Of a stretch of DNA of 64,000 bases, positions 16,365-25,538 are shown piece after piece. Every line of letters begins with the position of its first letter. Position 1 is the stretch's first letter. The stretch spans positions 62,001 to 126,000 of the forward strand of contig RDOB01000005.1 of assembly GCA_011364965.1 (NCBI GenBank), given 5' to 3'. A program made the translations under genes and the position numbers. A model generated the notes under the pieces. The model was not told the origin of the DNA. It ran no database searches and saw nothing but the letters and a program-made list of their open reading frames with translations. The stretch comes from Candidatus Heimdallarchaeota archaeon. GTDB taxonomy: Archaea > Asgardarchaeota > Heimdallarchaeia > Hodarchaeales > Hodarchaeaceae.

Positions 16365-16858
16365 GCTTTAAGTAACCTTTGTACTTTTTATATATTATGA
16401 TGTCAGAACCTTAACGACAATCTTCTAAGGAGAATAAGGCGCATTTTAAAAATATATAAGGGTAAGTAAGTTTATTACGAAAAAATCAATAAATTATTGA
16501 AATATATTATTCAAAATATCTTAGTTTCATACTAAGTAGGATCTGGAAAAGACTGAACAACGCTTTCGTGAAATAGTGGGAGATTTTAGTATTATAGAAA
16601 TTTTTAAGACTTAATTATTGAAGTTTTGTCAAATAAAGGTGATTGAGAAGATATAATGACCTACCCATCTAGATCATAGGGGTGAACGTTATTTTCCCGA
16701 TACCTTCTTAAAGGAGGAAATAAACCTATTATACCGGCAATAAGCTAAAAATCTTTATTATTCGAAGGTAAATCTACGTAGGTTGGTAAAAAAGCAACAT
16801 TTCTATGTGAGTTAGGATACTCTCTGTAACAGATAGATGTCCAGAATCAGGGATCATT
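16365..16858. other. Intergenic region with a possible PAS-like gene remnant
   Basis: No intact gene in 494 nt. It contains the minus-strand promoter above, a plus-strand TATA-like TTTTAAAAATATATAA near 16445, a short open stretch 16540-16614 whose translation (EKTEQRFREIVGDFSIIEIF) looks like the start of a PAS domain, and a perfect AAGGAGG at 16711-16717 with no start codon at normal distance. It separates divergent units: NfeD-flotillin and the leucine-degradation genes. Confidence 0.35.
16386..16397 (-). promoter_or_regulatory. TATA box of the NfeD-flotillin unit
   Basis: On the minus strand this reads AATATATAAAAA-like, centred ~16391. It predicts transcription from about 16365, giving a leader of roughly ten nt before the ATG at 16355. 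Confidence 0.5.
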
Positions 16859-18550
16859 ATGTTTAAACGAATCCTCATCGCAAATAGAGGAGAAATTGCG
16901 AACCGTATTATTGCTGCAGCTCAAGAGATGGGCATTGAAACTGTCGCAATCTATTCTGATGTCGATGAGGATGCTGTACATGTACATGCAGCTGATTTTT
17001 CATATCCACTAAAGGGAAATACTCCATCTGATAGTTATCTCAATATGGAGAAGATTATTAAGATAGCAAAAGAAAGTAAATCCGAAGCAATCCATCCTGG
17101 ATACGGATTTCTTTCTGAGAACTCTGTTTTTGCACAAAAGGTATGGGATGCTGGAATAGTCTTCATTGGTCCTACTCCTAAAGCGATATATGCTGTTGGA
17201 GATAAAATTCAAGCTAAACGAACGATGAAAGCTGCAGGCATACCTGTAATTCCTGGTTACCATAAAGGATCTCGTAATAAAAAATTTCTTCTGAAAAAAG
17301 CTCAAGAAATTGGATTTCCTATAATAATTAAGGCAACAGCTGGAGGAGGAGGAAGAGGAATGAGAATCGTAAATTCTGAAGAAGAGTTCCCTTCCGCGTA
17401 TGAAAGTGCCAAGCGTGAAGCAAAAGGGGCCTTTGGTAAAGGGGATGTCTTCCTCGAAAAGTATTTTTCCCATATTAGGCATATCGAATTTCAGATATTA
17501 GGAGATAGCTTTGGAAATATTATCCATCTAAATGAACGTGAATGTTCTATTCAACGAAGACACCAGAAAATCATTGAAGAAACCCCATCAACGGCTTTAA
17601 CAGGTGAATTGAGACAAAAAATGGGCGAAACCGCCATTGCTGCCGCTAAAGCCGTGAATTATTCTAATGCTGGTTCAGTTGAATTTGTATTAGATGATAG
17701 AAATAATTACTACTTTTTAGAAATCAATGCCCGACTCCAAGTAGAACATGCAATAACTGAAGCTACAACAGGAATCGATCTTGTTAAATGGCAAATTAAA
17801 ATCGCAGCTGGTCAAGAGCTTACTATTAACCAAGAAGATGTTGTTGGAAGGGGTCATGCTTTTGAATTTCGGATTTATGCTGAGAGTCCTGAAAATCAAT
17901 TTATGCCAGCTGCAGGGAAAATTTATCAAGTTCAGGTACCAGTTGGGGTAAATATAAGGAACGATCTGGGAATTCCTACATCTGGAGGTAATGTTTCAAC
18001 CTACTATGACCCAATGATTGCGAAGCTTATCGTTCATGCCGAAACACGCGATGAAGCTATACAAAAAATGCAATGGGCATTAAGAAATTATACTGCTCAA
18101 GGAATTCCCACAAATATTAACTTCTTAAAAGAAATTTTACTGCACAAAGAATTTCTCAATGGTAATACTCATACAAATTTTGTAGAACAATACTTTTCTG
18201 AGTGGAAAGGAGAAGAAAAGGAAACTCCTTATCAAGTATTACTTGCTGCGGCTCTTTTTGAAGTAATGGAGCCATTTATGAGTGCAGGTTCGGAATTTTC
18301 GGCAATGGTTGCACCTAATAGTATTGATCCCCATTCTCCATGGCAAAAGGTCGGGATGTGGGGACGTGAAAGTCTTGATGTTGTATCTGGTAAACTTTCT
18401 GGTACTTTAGGAAAGGGTAAGAAGGCATTCAAGAAAATTTTACCCAAAGTTGACGATATTCATTCATCGTTTCTTCCTGAAGATCCCTATTCCCCTTGGC
18501 GGAGTATTGGTTTTTGGGAACATGGAAAAACCCCGAAACGAAAACTCTAG
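16859..18550 (+). CDS. Methylcrotonyl/acyl-CoA carboxylase, biotin carboxylase subunit
   Basis: ATP-dependent carboxylation of biotin. The biotin carboxylase fold is complete: ANRGEIANRI (8-17), HPGYGFLSEN (79-88), the glycine-rich ATP loop GGGGRGMR (162-169), NERECSIQRRHQKIIEE (225-241) and LEINARLQVEH (287-297). After the core (~450) there is a tail in which a short motif occurs twice: SPWQKVGMW (493-501) and SPWRSIGFW (545-553). In fused alpha chains such a motif opens the BT domain, which here starts the next gene. Biotin carrier and carboxyltransferase follow, and the latter is MCC-like, so leucine catabolism is the probable pathway. ATG with AGGGATC 6 nt upstream. Confidence 0.9.
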   Translation: MFKRILIANRGEIANRIIAAAQEMGIETVAIYSDVDEDAVHVHAADFSYPLKGNTPSDSYLNMEKIIKIAKESKSEAIHPGYGFLSENSVFAQKVWDAGIVFIGPTPKAIYAVGDKIQAKRTMKAAGIPVIPGYHKGSRNKKFLLKKAQEIGFPIIIKATAGGGGRGMRIVNSEEEFPSAYESAKREAKGAFGKGDVFLEKYFSHIRHIEFQILGDSFGNIIHLNERECSIQRRHQKIIEETPSTALTGELRQKMGETAIAAAKAVNYSNAGSVEFVLDDRNNYYFLEINARLQVEHAITEATTGIDLVKWQIKIAAGQELTINQEDVVGRGHAFEFRIYAESPENQFMPAAGKIYQVQVPVGVNIRNDLGIPTSGGNVSTYYDPMIAKLIVHAETRDEAIQKMQWALRNYTAQGIPTNINFLKEILLHKEFLNGNTHTNFVEQYFSEWKGEEKETPYQVLLAAALFEVMEPFMSAGSEFSAMVAPNSIDPHSPWQKVGMWGRESLDVVSGKLSGTLGKGKKAFKKILPKVDDIHSSFLPEDPYSPWRSIGFWEHGKTPKRKL

Positions 18551-18567
18551 TCTGACTGGGAAATAAT

Positions 18568-19095
18568 ATGAGTGAAAATTTCACCTTTGAAAAAGGTAAT
18601 CGCCGATTTATGGTTCGCTTACGTCGCGATGAAGAAACTAATTCATATTTTGCCATTATTCAAGAAGAAGATGGGTCAGAGAAAGAGATACAGGTCACTG
18701 CTAAAGTTTTAGGTGTTGGTCAATTTCAATTTACACTTGAAAATATTATCTACAAGTGTTCTGTAGCTAAAGACGGGAATATTAGGTTTATTCATCTAGA
18801 TGGCCATGATTATCAATTAACTCGCGTTACAGATCTAACAGAAGATTTTGAAGAAACTATAGAGGAAGGAGGACTTACCAGTCCAATGCCAGGACGAATT
18901 ATCAAATTATTGGTAAAAGTGGGCGATAAAATCAAGAAAGGACAGGAACTTTTGGTAATCGAAGCCATGAAAATGGAAAATAAGGTATCAGCTCCATTTG
19001 ATGGATTTATTGAGGCTATTTATTATAAGAATGGGGATCAGGTAGAAGCAAACGTTCCATTAATGGAAATCATTCAGTCAGATAATCCCAAATAA
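18568..19095 (+). CDS. Biotin carboxyl carrier subunit with BT-like N-terminal part
   Basis: 175 aa. The C-terminal ~75 residues are a biotinyl domain with the EAMKMEN motif (biotin on K135) and the preceding TSPMPGRI entry. The first ~95 residues are beta-rich (FMVRLRRDEETNSYF, YKCSVAKDGNIRF) and resemble the BT linker domain that joins biotin carboxylase to BCCP in acyl-CoA carboxylase alpha chains. The gene starts 17 nt after the biotin carboxylase, so an ancestral alpha chain appears to exist here as two polypeptides. A further 138 nt separates it from the carboxyltransferase. Confidence 0.9.
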   Translation: MSENFTFEKGNRRFMVRLRRDEETNSYFAIIQEEDGSEKEIQVTAKVLGVGQFQFTLENIIYKCSVAKDGNIRFIHLDGHDYQLTRVTDLTEDFEETIEEGGLTSPMPGRIIKLLVKVGDKIKKGQELLVIEAMKMENKVSAPFDGFIEAIYYKNGDQVEANVPLMEIIQSDNPK

Positions 19096-19233
19096 CAAAT
19101 AGAAGGAAATTAGAACCTTCTGCCTTCTCATAATCAATTTTTATTGCATTGACTTTATTTTTTCAGAGAAGAAAAATCCATAAATTATCATATGAAACTC
19201 TCTAAACTGCGTTGTTAAGATGAGGATGTTCTG

Positions 19234-20838
19234 ATGGCTATTTTAAAATCCAAAGTCGATGTAAAATCGAAAGAATATATGGAGAATTGGGAGTATTATC
19301 AGACAGTGTTGAAACAGCTTCGCGAAACACTTGAAAGAGTGCGGGAGGGTAATCCAAAAGCTCTGGAAAAACATCTAGAAAGAGGAAAAATTCCCGCTAG
19401 ACAACGAATTAAAATGGTTTTAGATCCAGACACTCCATTCATGGAATTAAGTCCATTAGCTGCATTAGGGTTATATAATGATGATGCTCCCTATGCTGGC
19501 ATTGTTACAGGGCTTGGTATGGTATCTGGAAGGGAAGTGATGTTCATTGCTAATGATGCTACAATTAAGGGTGGAACTTATTTTCCTATGACCGTTAAAA
19601 AGCATCTTAGGGCACAAGAGATAGCAGAAGAGAATTACTTACCCTGTGTATATCTAGTTGACTCTGGTGGAGCTTTTCTCCCTCTTCAAGCTGAAGTGTT
19701 TCCTGATAGAGAGCATTTTGGCCGAATTTTTTATAATCAGGCACAAATGTCAGCTAAGTCTATTCCTCAAATAAGTGTTGTAATGGGGTCATGTACAGCG
19801 GGTGGCGCATATGTTCCTGCTATGAGTGACGAAACAGTTATAGTCAAGGGTACAGGAACTATTTTCCTAGGCGGACCACCATTAGTGAAAGCAGCTACAG
19901 GGGAGGAAGTCTCAGCTGAGGATTTAGGAGGGGCAGATGTACACTGCCGTACTTCTGGTGTAGCAGATCACTATGCTACGAATGATGACCATGCTTTACG
20001 AATTACTCGGAATATAATTGAGCATCTAAATCTTCCTCCCAAAACAAAGGTAGATGTCCGTAATCCGGAATCACCTTTGTATGAAATCAGCGAAATTTAT
20101 GGAATCCTCCCTAAAGATCCAAAACAAGCTTATGATGTCCATGAAATTATTGCTCGGTTGGTCGATGGTTCACGTTTTCATGAATTCAAAGCTTTATATG
20201 GAGCTACACTAGTCTGTGGTTTTGGCTGGATTATGGGATATCCTGTGGGAATATTAGCAAATAATGGAGTTCTTTTTTCTGAAAGCGCACTGAAGGGTAC
20301 TCATTTCATAAATTTATGCACCCAGCGTAAACTTCCTTTGATCTTCCTTCAAAATATTACTGGCTTTATCGTAGGTAAAGATGCTGAATCCGGAGGTATA
20401 GCAAAAGATGGAGCAAAATTAGTAATGGCTGTAAGTAATGCCCAAGTACCAAAAATCACAATTATAATTGGAGGTAGTTTTGGAGCTGGCAATTATGGTA
20501 TGGCTGGTCGTGCTTATTCACCTCGCTTTTTGTTTATGTGGCCAAACGCTCGAATCTCCGTTATGGGAGGAGAACAGGCAGCAAATGTACTTGCTACCGT
20601 TAAGGAAGCTCAATTAGAATTGCAAGGAGAACAAATAACACCAGAATTGAGGGAGAAAATAATGGCCCCTATTCTTAGAAAATATGATGAAGAATCAAGT
20701 GCATATTATTCTACTGCAAGATTATGGGATGATGGAATAATTGATCCTGTAGATACTCGAATAATTTTGGCTTTGTGCATATCTGCGACCTTGAATGCAC
20801 CGATACCTGAAACAAAATATGGTGTATTTCGTATGTAG
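19234..20838 (+). CDS. Methylcrotonyl-CoA carboxylase beta subunit (carboxyltransferase)
   Basis: Transfers carboxyl from biotin to 3-methylcrotonyl-CoA in leucine breakdown. Crotonase-like carboxyltransferase halves are intact: [16 protein letters not shown] in the first, and [30 protein letters not shown] and [15 protein letters not shown] in the second. The [16 protein letters not shown] form is typical of MCC beta rather than propionyl-CoA carboxylase. 534 aa is the usual length. The gap before it holds a hairpin (AGAAGG/CCTTCT, 19101-19121) and a TATA-like CATAAATTATC near 19178-19188, so it may have its own promoter. ATG with a GAGGATG site upstream. Confidence 0.9.
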   Translation: MAILKSKVDVKSKEYMENWEYYQTVLKQLRETLERVREGNPKALEKHLERGKIPARQRIKMVLDPDTPFMELSPLAALGLYNDDAPYAGIVTGLGMVSGREVMFIANDATIKGGTYFPMTVKKHLRAQEIAEENYLPCVYLVDSGGAFLPLQAEVFPDREHFGRIFYNQAQMSAKSIPQISVVMGSCTAGGAYVPAMSDETVIVKGTGTIFLGGPPLVKAATGEEVSAEDLGGADVHCRTSGVADHYATNDDHALRITRNIIEHLNLPPKTKVDVRNPESPLYEISEIYGILPKDPKQAYDVHEIIARLVDGSRFHEFKALYGATLVCGFGWIMGYPVGILANNGVLFSESALKGTHFINLCTQRKLPLIFLQNITGFIVGKDAESGGIAKDGAKLVMAVSNAQVPKITIIIGGSFGAGNYGMAGRAYSPRFLFMWPNARISVMGGEQAANVLATVKEAQLELQGEQITPELREKIMAPILRKYDEESSAYYSTARLWDDGIIDPVDTRIILALCISATLNAPIPETKYGVFRM

Positions 20839-20856
20839 AAAGGGACCGAGATTCAA

Positions 20857-21654
20857 ATGGAAAATTATGACACAATTTTAACTGAGCAGATAAATCATAT
20901 AGCTCGAATCACTCTAAATAGAGTACAGGTACATAATGCCTTCAATCCAACAATGATTGAGGAGCTAACCTCTGTTTTTAAACAACTGGGAAATGATTTA
21001 TCTATACGGGCGATAATTTTAACTGGAGCAGGAAAATCATTTTCTGCAGGCGCTGATCTAAACTACATGAAATCAACCAAAGATTATTCTTTGGAAGAAA
21101 ACCAAGAGGATGCATTTCGATTAGAACAATTATTTTACACGATTTATACCACTCCTAAACCAGTTATTGCGAGGATAAATGGAGCAGCGTTTGGAGGGGG
21201 AGTGGGACTTATTTGTGCATCTGATATAGCAATATCGGTTGAAACAGCCAAAATGGCATTTTCCGAGGTCAATTTGGGTATTATGCCTGCAGTGATATCT
21301 CCTTATGTAATTCCGAAGATAGGTATGGCCAATACTACGAGATACTTCCTAACCGGAGAAATTTTTAATGCGATAAAAGCTAAAACCATGGGATTAATTC
21401 ATGAAACAACAAAGGATCATTCAGAGCTTGATAAAAAGATTCAGGAGATCATCAACCATATATTTTCCAGTAGCCCTTTGGCAATGACTGCTATAAAGCA
21501 ATTACTAGTAAAAAATCGTGATAGTGACTTTCAAACAGTCAGGAAATATTGTATTGAAAAAATTGCTGAAATTCGAACCTCTGATGAAGGTAAGGAAGGA
21601 TTGAATGCGTTTTTAGAGAAACGCTCTCCCAAATGGAAAATAGAGAATTGGTAA
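20857..21654 (+). CDS. Enoyl-CoA hydratase, probable methylglutaconyl-CoA hydratase
   Basis: Crotonase-fold hydratase. AGKSFSAGADLNYMK forms the first oxyanion loop, NGAAFGGGVGLICASD the second, and SEVNLGIMPAVISPYV carries the catalytic Glu region in the form seen in LiuC/AUH-type methylglutaconyl-CoA hydratases. Its place directly after MCC beta (18 nt) fits the next step of leucine degradation, 3-methylglutaconyl-CoA to HMG-CoA. No HMG-CoA lyase or isovaleryl-CoA dehydrogenase is in the window. 265 aa, normal. Confidence 0.85.
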   Translation: MENYDTILTEQINHIARITLNRVQVHNAFNPTMIEELTSVFKQLGNDLSIRAIILTGAGKSFSAGADLNYMKSTKDYSLEENQEDAFRLEQLFYTIYTTPKPVIARINGAAFGGGVGLICASDIAISVETAKMAFSEVNLGIMPAVISPYVIPKIGMANTTRYFLTGEIFNAIKAKTMGLIHETTKDHSELDKKIQEIINHIFSSSPLAMTAIKQLLVKNRDSDFQTVRKYCIEKIAEIRTSDEGKEGLNAFLEKRSPKWKIENW

Positions 21655-21683
21655 GATTAATCCCAAAGGTTTTGTTATAAAAG

Positions 21684-22439
21684 ATGATTAGAACAATCGA
21701 ATATGATTTTGAAGAACCCAAGAAGAAGAATATGCCATATATTGTATTTGTTCATGGTGCAGGAGGAAGTAAAGCGCAATGGAGAAAGCAAGTTGATTTT
21801 TTCAAATCATTAGGCTTTGGATTACTCGTTCCTAACCTTCCGGGTCATGGTTCTAGTAAACCCATAGAAATGACAAGTGTTTCTCATTTTGCAAAGACAA
21901 TAATTGATTTGATTACCGAGTTAAGAGTAGAACCATTTATTCTTTGTGGACATTCCATGGGAGGGGCTATTATTCTAGATATAACACTCAAATATTCAAT
22001 AAAAAACCTCAAAAAAGTTATTTTAATTGGTACTGGAGCAAAATTAAATGTTGCCCCTTTATTTTTCGAATTAATTGAAAATAATTTTGATCAAGCATTG
22101 GAAATGATGGAAAAATTCGCTTATGGAGAAGAAGTAGACCCTAATATAATAATAGAAAATAAGAAGATATTTCAAGGCAATGGAGCGCAAATATTGCTTC
22201 AAGATTTCAATTCTTGTACAAAGTTTGACATTCGTGGTCATATTTCCCAAAACATTTCAGTTCCTGTTCTTATAATCTGTGGTGAACAAGATCGTTTAAC
22301 GCCAGTAAAGTATTCAAAATATCTGCAAGAGAATATAAAGGGGTCAGAGTTAATAGTTATTCCTCGTGTTGGACATTTTGCTTTTCAAGAAGCTAAAGAT
22401 CAAGTAAATACAATAATAAATAAATTTATTCAAACTTAA
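21684..22439 (+). CDS. Alpha/beta hydrolase
   Basis: Serine hydrolase of 251 aa. The oxyanion HGAGG near residue 24, the nucleophile elbow CGHSMGG, the acid in CGEQDRLTP and the histidine in VGHFAFQE are all present. It lies 29 nt after the hydratase on the same strand. A thioesterase or esterase role tied to the acyl-CoA pathway is a guess from context; the sequence alone gives no substrate. An in-frame ATG at 21732 would cut into the first strand and is less likely. Confidence 0.82.
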   Translation: MIRTIEYDFEEPKKKNMPYIVFVHGAGGSKAQWRKQVDFFKSLGFGLLVPNLPGHGSSKPIEMTSVSHFAKTIIDLITELRVEPFILCGHSMGGAIILDITLKYSIKNLKKVILIGTGAKLNVAPLFFELIENNFDQALEMMEKFAYGEEVDPNIIIENKKIFQGNGAQILLQDFNSCTKFDIRGHISQNISVPVLIICGEQDRLTPVKYSKYLQENIKGSELIVIPRVGHFAFQEAKDQVNTIINKFIQT

Positions 22440-22459
22440 AATAAATCTTTAATCTTGGA

Positions 22460-23365
22460 ATGTGTATCGAAGTGTCAAAAGAATCTTTAATTGAGAAATT
22501 AGGTTTTAATGCAAGTGATAAGGTGATCATTTTTCATATTGATGACATGGGGTTTTCACATGCATCCAACGTTGCCTCATTTGAATGCTTGGATTTTGGG
22601 GTAGCAACTTGCGGATCCGTTATAGTTCCTTCTCCATGGTTCCTTGAAACTGCTAATATTTGTAAAAAAAATTCCCAATATGATGTCGGTGTACATTTGA
22701 CTTTAACTTGCGAATATGATCTGTATCGCTGGAGAGCTATCAGTAGTGTTGATCCCAAAACTGGATTATTAGATCACGAAGGTTGCCTTTGGAGAACATC
22801 AGAGGCTGCTGTAGAAAATATTTCTACCGAAGCTGCTGAATTTGAAATGCGAGCTCAGATTCAAAGAGCAATAAATCATGGTATAGATGTAACTCACATT
22901 GATACCCATATGGGTACAGTTATGAATCCCAAATACATTCAATCTTATTTAACGCTGTCTCAAGAATTTAAAGTTCCTGCTTTCATGCCTAGGGTGACAC
23001 GAGAGCAGTTAATAGAAATTGGTTTGGGTGAGTTTGCAGATATTTATCTTGGATTTCTCACACAGCTAGAAAATGATGGATTTCCTCTTATCGACCAAAT
23101 GATAATTGATACAGGAGGAGAGCAACCAAACAAGGTGGAATATTATTGTGATAGGTTAAAAGAAGTCAAGGAGGGATTAACCCACCTATTATTTCATCCT
23201 GCAAAGATGTCTGAAGAACTGAAAGCAATAACTCCTGAATCTTCAGGGTGGAGAAATCAGGATTATGAAGCTTTTACAAGCTCAGAATTGAAAGAATATA
23301 TAGAGGAATTAGGTTTCAAGATAATTGGATACCGTAAAATTAGAGATCTAATCCGTAAAGCTTGA
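22460..23365 (+). CDS. YdjC/ChbG-like carbohydrate deacetylase
   Basis: Metal-dependent deacetylase fold. HIDDMGFSH (26-34) carries the metal Asp and catalytic pair, VGVHLTLTCE the next motif, HIDTHMGT the metal histidines, and HLLFHPAKM the late histidine. The family removes acetyl groups from chitooligosaccharides and related sugars. It lies 20 nt after the hydrolase and 35 nt before glnA, an odd place for a sugar enzyme in a leucine/glutamine cluster. 301 aa is typical. Confidence 0.82.
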   Translation: MCIEVSKESLIEKLGFNASDKVIIFHIDDMGFSHASNVASFECLDFGVATCGSVIVPSPWFLETANICKKNSQYDVGVHLTLTCEYDLYRWRAISSVDPKTGLLDHEGCLWRTSEAAVENISTEAAEFEMRAQIQRAINHGIDVTHIDTHMGTVMNPKYIQSYLTLSQEFKVPAFMPRVTREQLIEIGLGEFADIYLGFLTQLENDGFPLIDQMIIDTGGEQPNKVEYYCDRLKEVKEGLTHLLFHPAKMSEELKAITPESSGWRNQDYEAFTSSELKEYIEELGFKIIGYRKIRDLIRKA

Positions 23366-23400
23366 ATAGCTAATGTCGCTAAAATATCGAGAGAAAAAAA

Positions 23401-24675
23401 ATGTATAACATCCTTGAGATTAGATTTGTTGACATAAATGGATCATTAAAAGCTATGAATGTACCCGTTGAAATAGAAGAGATTACTAATGCCTCTAATG
23501 ATCCGATATTTACAGAGGGTGCAAATATTGATGGGAGTTCAGTTGCTGGGTTCACCCCATTGGAGGACTCAGATCTTCATCTCATTCCAGATTTATCGAG
23601 TTTAACTGAAATCTCATACACTGAAGAGCCCAAGCTTGCTACTATGTGTACGATTTATCAAAGAGGGAAAATTTTTCCTGGTGATACACGTTCACGTTTG
23701 AAGTATATCATTAAAGAAAAACTAGAATCTAGAAATTGGACTTTAAAGGTTGGCCCTGAACCTGAATTTGTATTGTTGAAAGATTCTAAGCCTATCGATG
23801 AAGGTGACTATGCTGATATATACCCTAGAGCTATTGCAGAAGGAATGGTAAAGCGATTTCCACAGCATTTGTCAAAAGCCAAAATTAAAACCAAAGTTCA
23901 TCATCATGAGGTTGGACCTGGTCAATATGAAATAGAAATTGGCCATAATGAGGTTTTACTGCAAGCAGATGCTATACTTACTTATAAGGCGACAATAAGA
24001 GCACTTGCGGTAAAAATGGGGTACCTTGCTTCTTTTATGCCCAAACCCTTTGGAAACCAGCCTGGAAATGGAATGCATTTTCACATTTCACTATGGGAAG
24101 ACGAAAAAAACCTCTTTGCGACTAAAAATGTCAATGAAATATCAAAATTAGGTCAACACTTTATGGCCGGTATTTTGGAACATTCTCAAGCAATAACAGC
24201 ACTTGTTGCCCCAACAATTAACTCATATAAACGACTAGTACCTGGATTTGAGGCCCCGGTATATATTGCATGGGGTCCGCTCAATCGATCTGCTCTTATC
24301 CGTGTTCCCATGTACCAAATCCCTTCACTCGCACGATTTGAATACAGATGCCCCGATCCGAGCACTAATCCCTATATTGCATTTCTAGCTCTTATATCAG
24401 CAGGATTAGATGGTATTGATCGCGAGCTTGAGCTAGTGTCTCCCGTCACACAAAATATTTTCACGTTATCATCTGAGGAACGTGACAGATTAAATATCAA
24501 AACTCTTCCTGGGAATTTATTTGAAGCCCTGAGCTTCTTGAAATCCAATAGACTTCTGCGTCAAGCCTTGGGAGAACATATTTATTCGCAATTCCTCAAA
24601 ATTAAACAAGAAGAGTGGCTACAGTATTCCACCCAAGTAACAGACTGGGATTGGAAGAAATATCTGCATATATAA
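23401..24675 (+). CDS. glnA: Glutamine synthetase
   Basis: ATP-dependent synthesis of glutamine from glutamate and ammonia. Key features are DGSSVAGF (44-51), GPEPEFVLL (118-126), HHHEVGPGQYEIEIG (167-181), the ATP/metal segment GNGMHFHIS (222-230), NSYKRLVPGFEAP with the ammonium/ATP site, and RFEYRCPDPSTNPY. 424 aa is on the short side for type I GS but covers both domains. The adenylylation tyrosine motif of bacterial GS-I beta is replaced near LPGNLFEAL, so covalent control by adenylylation is unlikely. Immediately followed by the NadE-type amidase (18 nt), which would use its product. Confidence 0.9.
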   Translation: MYNILEIRFVDINGSLKAMNVPVEIEEITNASNDPIFTEGANIDGSSVAGFTPLEDSDLHLIPDLSSLTEISYTEEPKLATMCTIYQRGKIFPGDTRSRLKYIIKEKLESRNWTLKVGPEPEFVLLKDSKPIDEGDYADIYPRAIAEGMVKRFPQHLSKAKIKTKVHHHEVGPGQYEIEIGHNEVLLQADAILTYKATIRALAVKMGYLASFMPKPFGNQPGNGMHFHISLWEDEKNLFATKNVNEISKLGQHFMAGILEHSQAITALVAPTINSYKRLVPGFEAPVYIAWGPLNRSALIRVPMYQIPSLARFEYRCPDPSTNPYIAFLALISAGLDGIDRELELVSPVTQNIFTLSSEERDRLNIKTLPGNLFEALSFLKSNRLLRQALGEHIYSQFLKIKQEEWLQYSTQVTDWDWKKYLHI

Positions 24676-24693
24676 TGTAATTTAGGTGATATA

Positions 24694-25524
24694 ATGAAAT
24701 TCCAAATTGCTTTAGCTCAAATTAAATCATTTCAAGCTGATCCCAAGAAAAATCTTGATCAGATTCAAAAAATATGTTCTAAATCCGAAATTGTATCCCA
24801 TTCGAACACCATTGTAGTCTTTCCCGAATTATCAGTTACTGGATATCTAATGCACGATGATATATTTGAGTTAGCTCAACCAACTCCACAGGGATCATAT
24901 TGTGAGAAGTTAGTGAAGATTGCAAGCCAAAATTCTTGCTTTATTGTAGCGGGGATGCCAGAGTCATCACTACCTGGACTTATCTACAATACAGCAATAT
25001 TAGTAGGACCAGAAGGATTCTTAGGCAAAGCAAGGAAGATAATGATTCCAAATCATTCCGTATTTAATGAACGAAGATATTTCCGTAGTGCTACTCAGAT
25101 TGGCATTTTAGATACCCCGTTTGGGAAACTTGGATTACAAATATGTTATGATATTTTCAGTCCAGAAGTGACTCGCGCCCACGCTTTTTTAGGCGCCCAT
25201 ACATCCATTTGCATTTCAGCGTCTCCAGGGATACGAAGACACTATTTCGAAGCATTCATTCCCTCTAGAGCAATGGAAAACACTATAAATTTGGTTTATG
25301 TTAACCAAGCTGGTATTCAAGATGATTTAATTTTTTGGGGTGGATCAGAGGCTAGAAATGCTGCAGGGAAGCAAATTGTGAAATTGAAGTATAATGAACC
25401 AGATTTTGGTGTTATTACATTAGATACCGAGGTAGTGAGACAATCAAAACACTTTGTTCCAACTTTGAGAGATGTTCCGCCTTGGATGTATTCAAAACTA
25501 GAATTAGAAAGTCGTGAGTTATAG
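24694..25524 (+). CDS. Glutaminase-type amidase for NAD synthetase (nitrilase fold)
   Basis: 276 aa carbon-nitrogen hydrolase with E45 (FPELSVTGY), K115 (ARKIMIPN) and C151 (LQICYDIFSP). The segment KIMIPNHSVFNERRYF closely follows the amidase half of glutamine-dependent NAD synthetases, where a Lys-x(3)-Pro-Asn and the E-x-RYF pair are characteristic, unlike Nit2. The next gene, 14 nt on, is nadE. Together they have the two activities of a single bacterial glutamine-dependent NadE chain, so a split heteromeric enzyme is inferred. glnA just upstream would supply glutamine. Confidence 0.85.
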   Translation: MKFQIALAQIKSFQADPKKNLDQIQKICSKSEIVSHSNTIVVFPELSVTGYLMHDDIFELAQPTPQGSYCEKLVKIASQNSCFIVAGMPESSLPGLIYNTAILVGPEGFLGKARKIMIPNHSVFNERRYFRSATQIGILDTPFGKLGLQICYDIFSPEVTRAHAFLGAHTSICISASPGIRRHYFEAFIPSRAMENTINLVYVNQAGIQDDLIFWGGSEARNAAGKQIVKLKYNEPDFGVITLDTEVVRQSKHFVPTLRDVPPWMYSKLELESREL

Positions 25525-25538
25525 ATGGTGATGAAGTA

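Noticed and set aside
16659..16690. Palindromic ACCCATCTAGATCATAGGGGT element
   Set aside because: The stem is short and imperfect, and I see no link to a known riboswitch or site.
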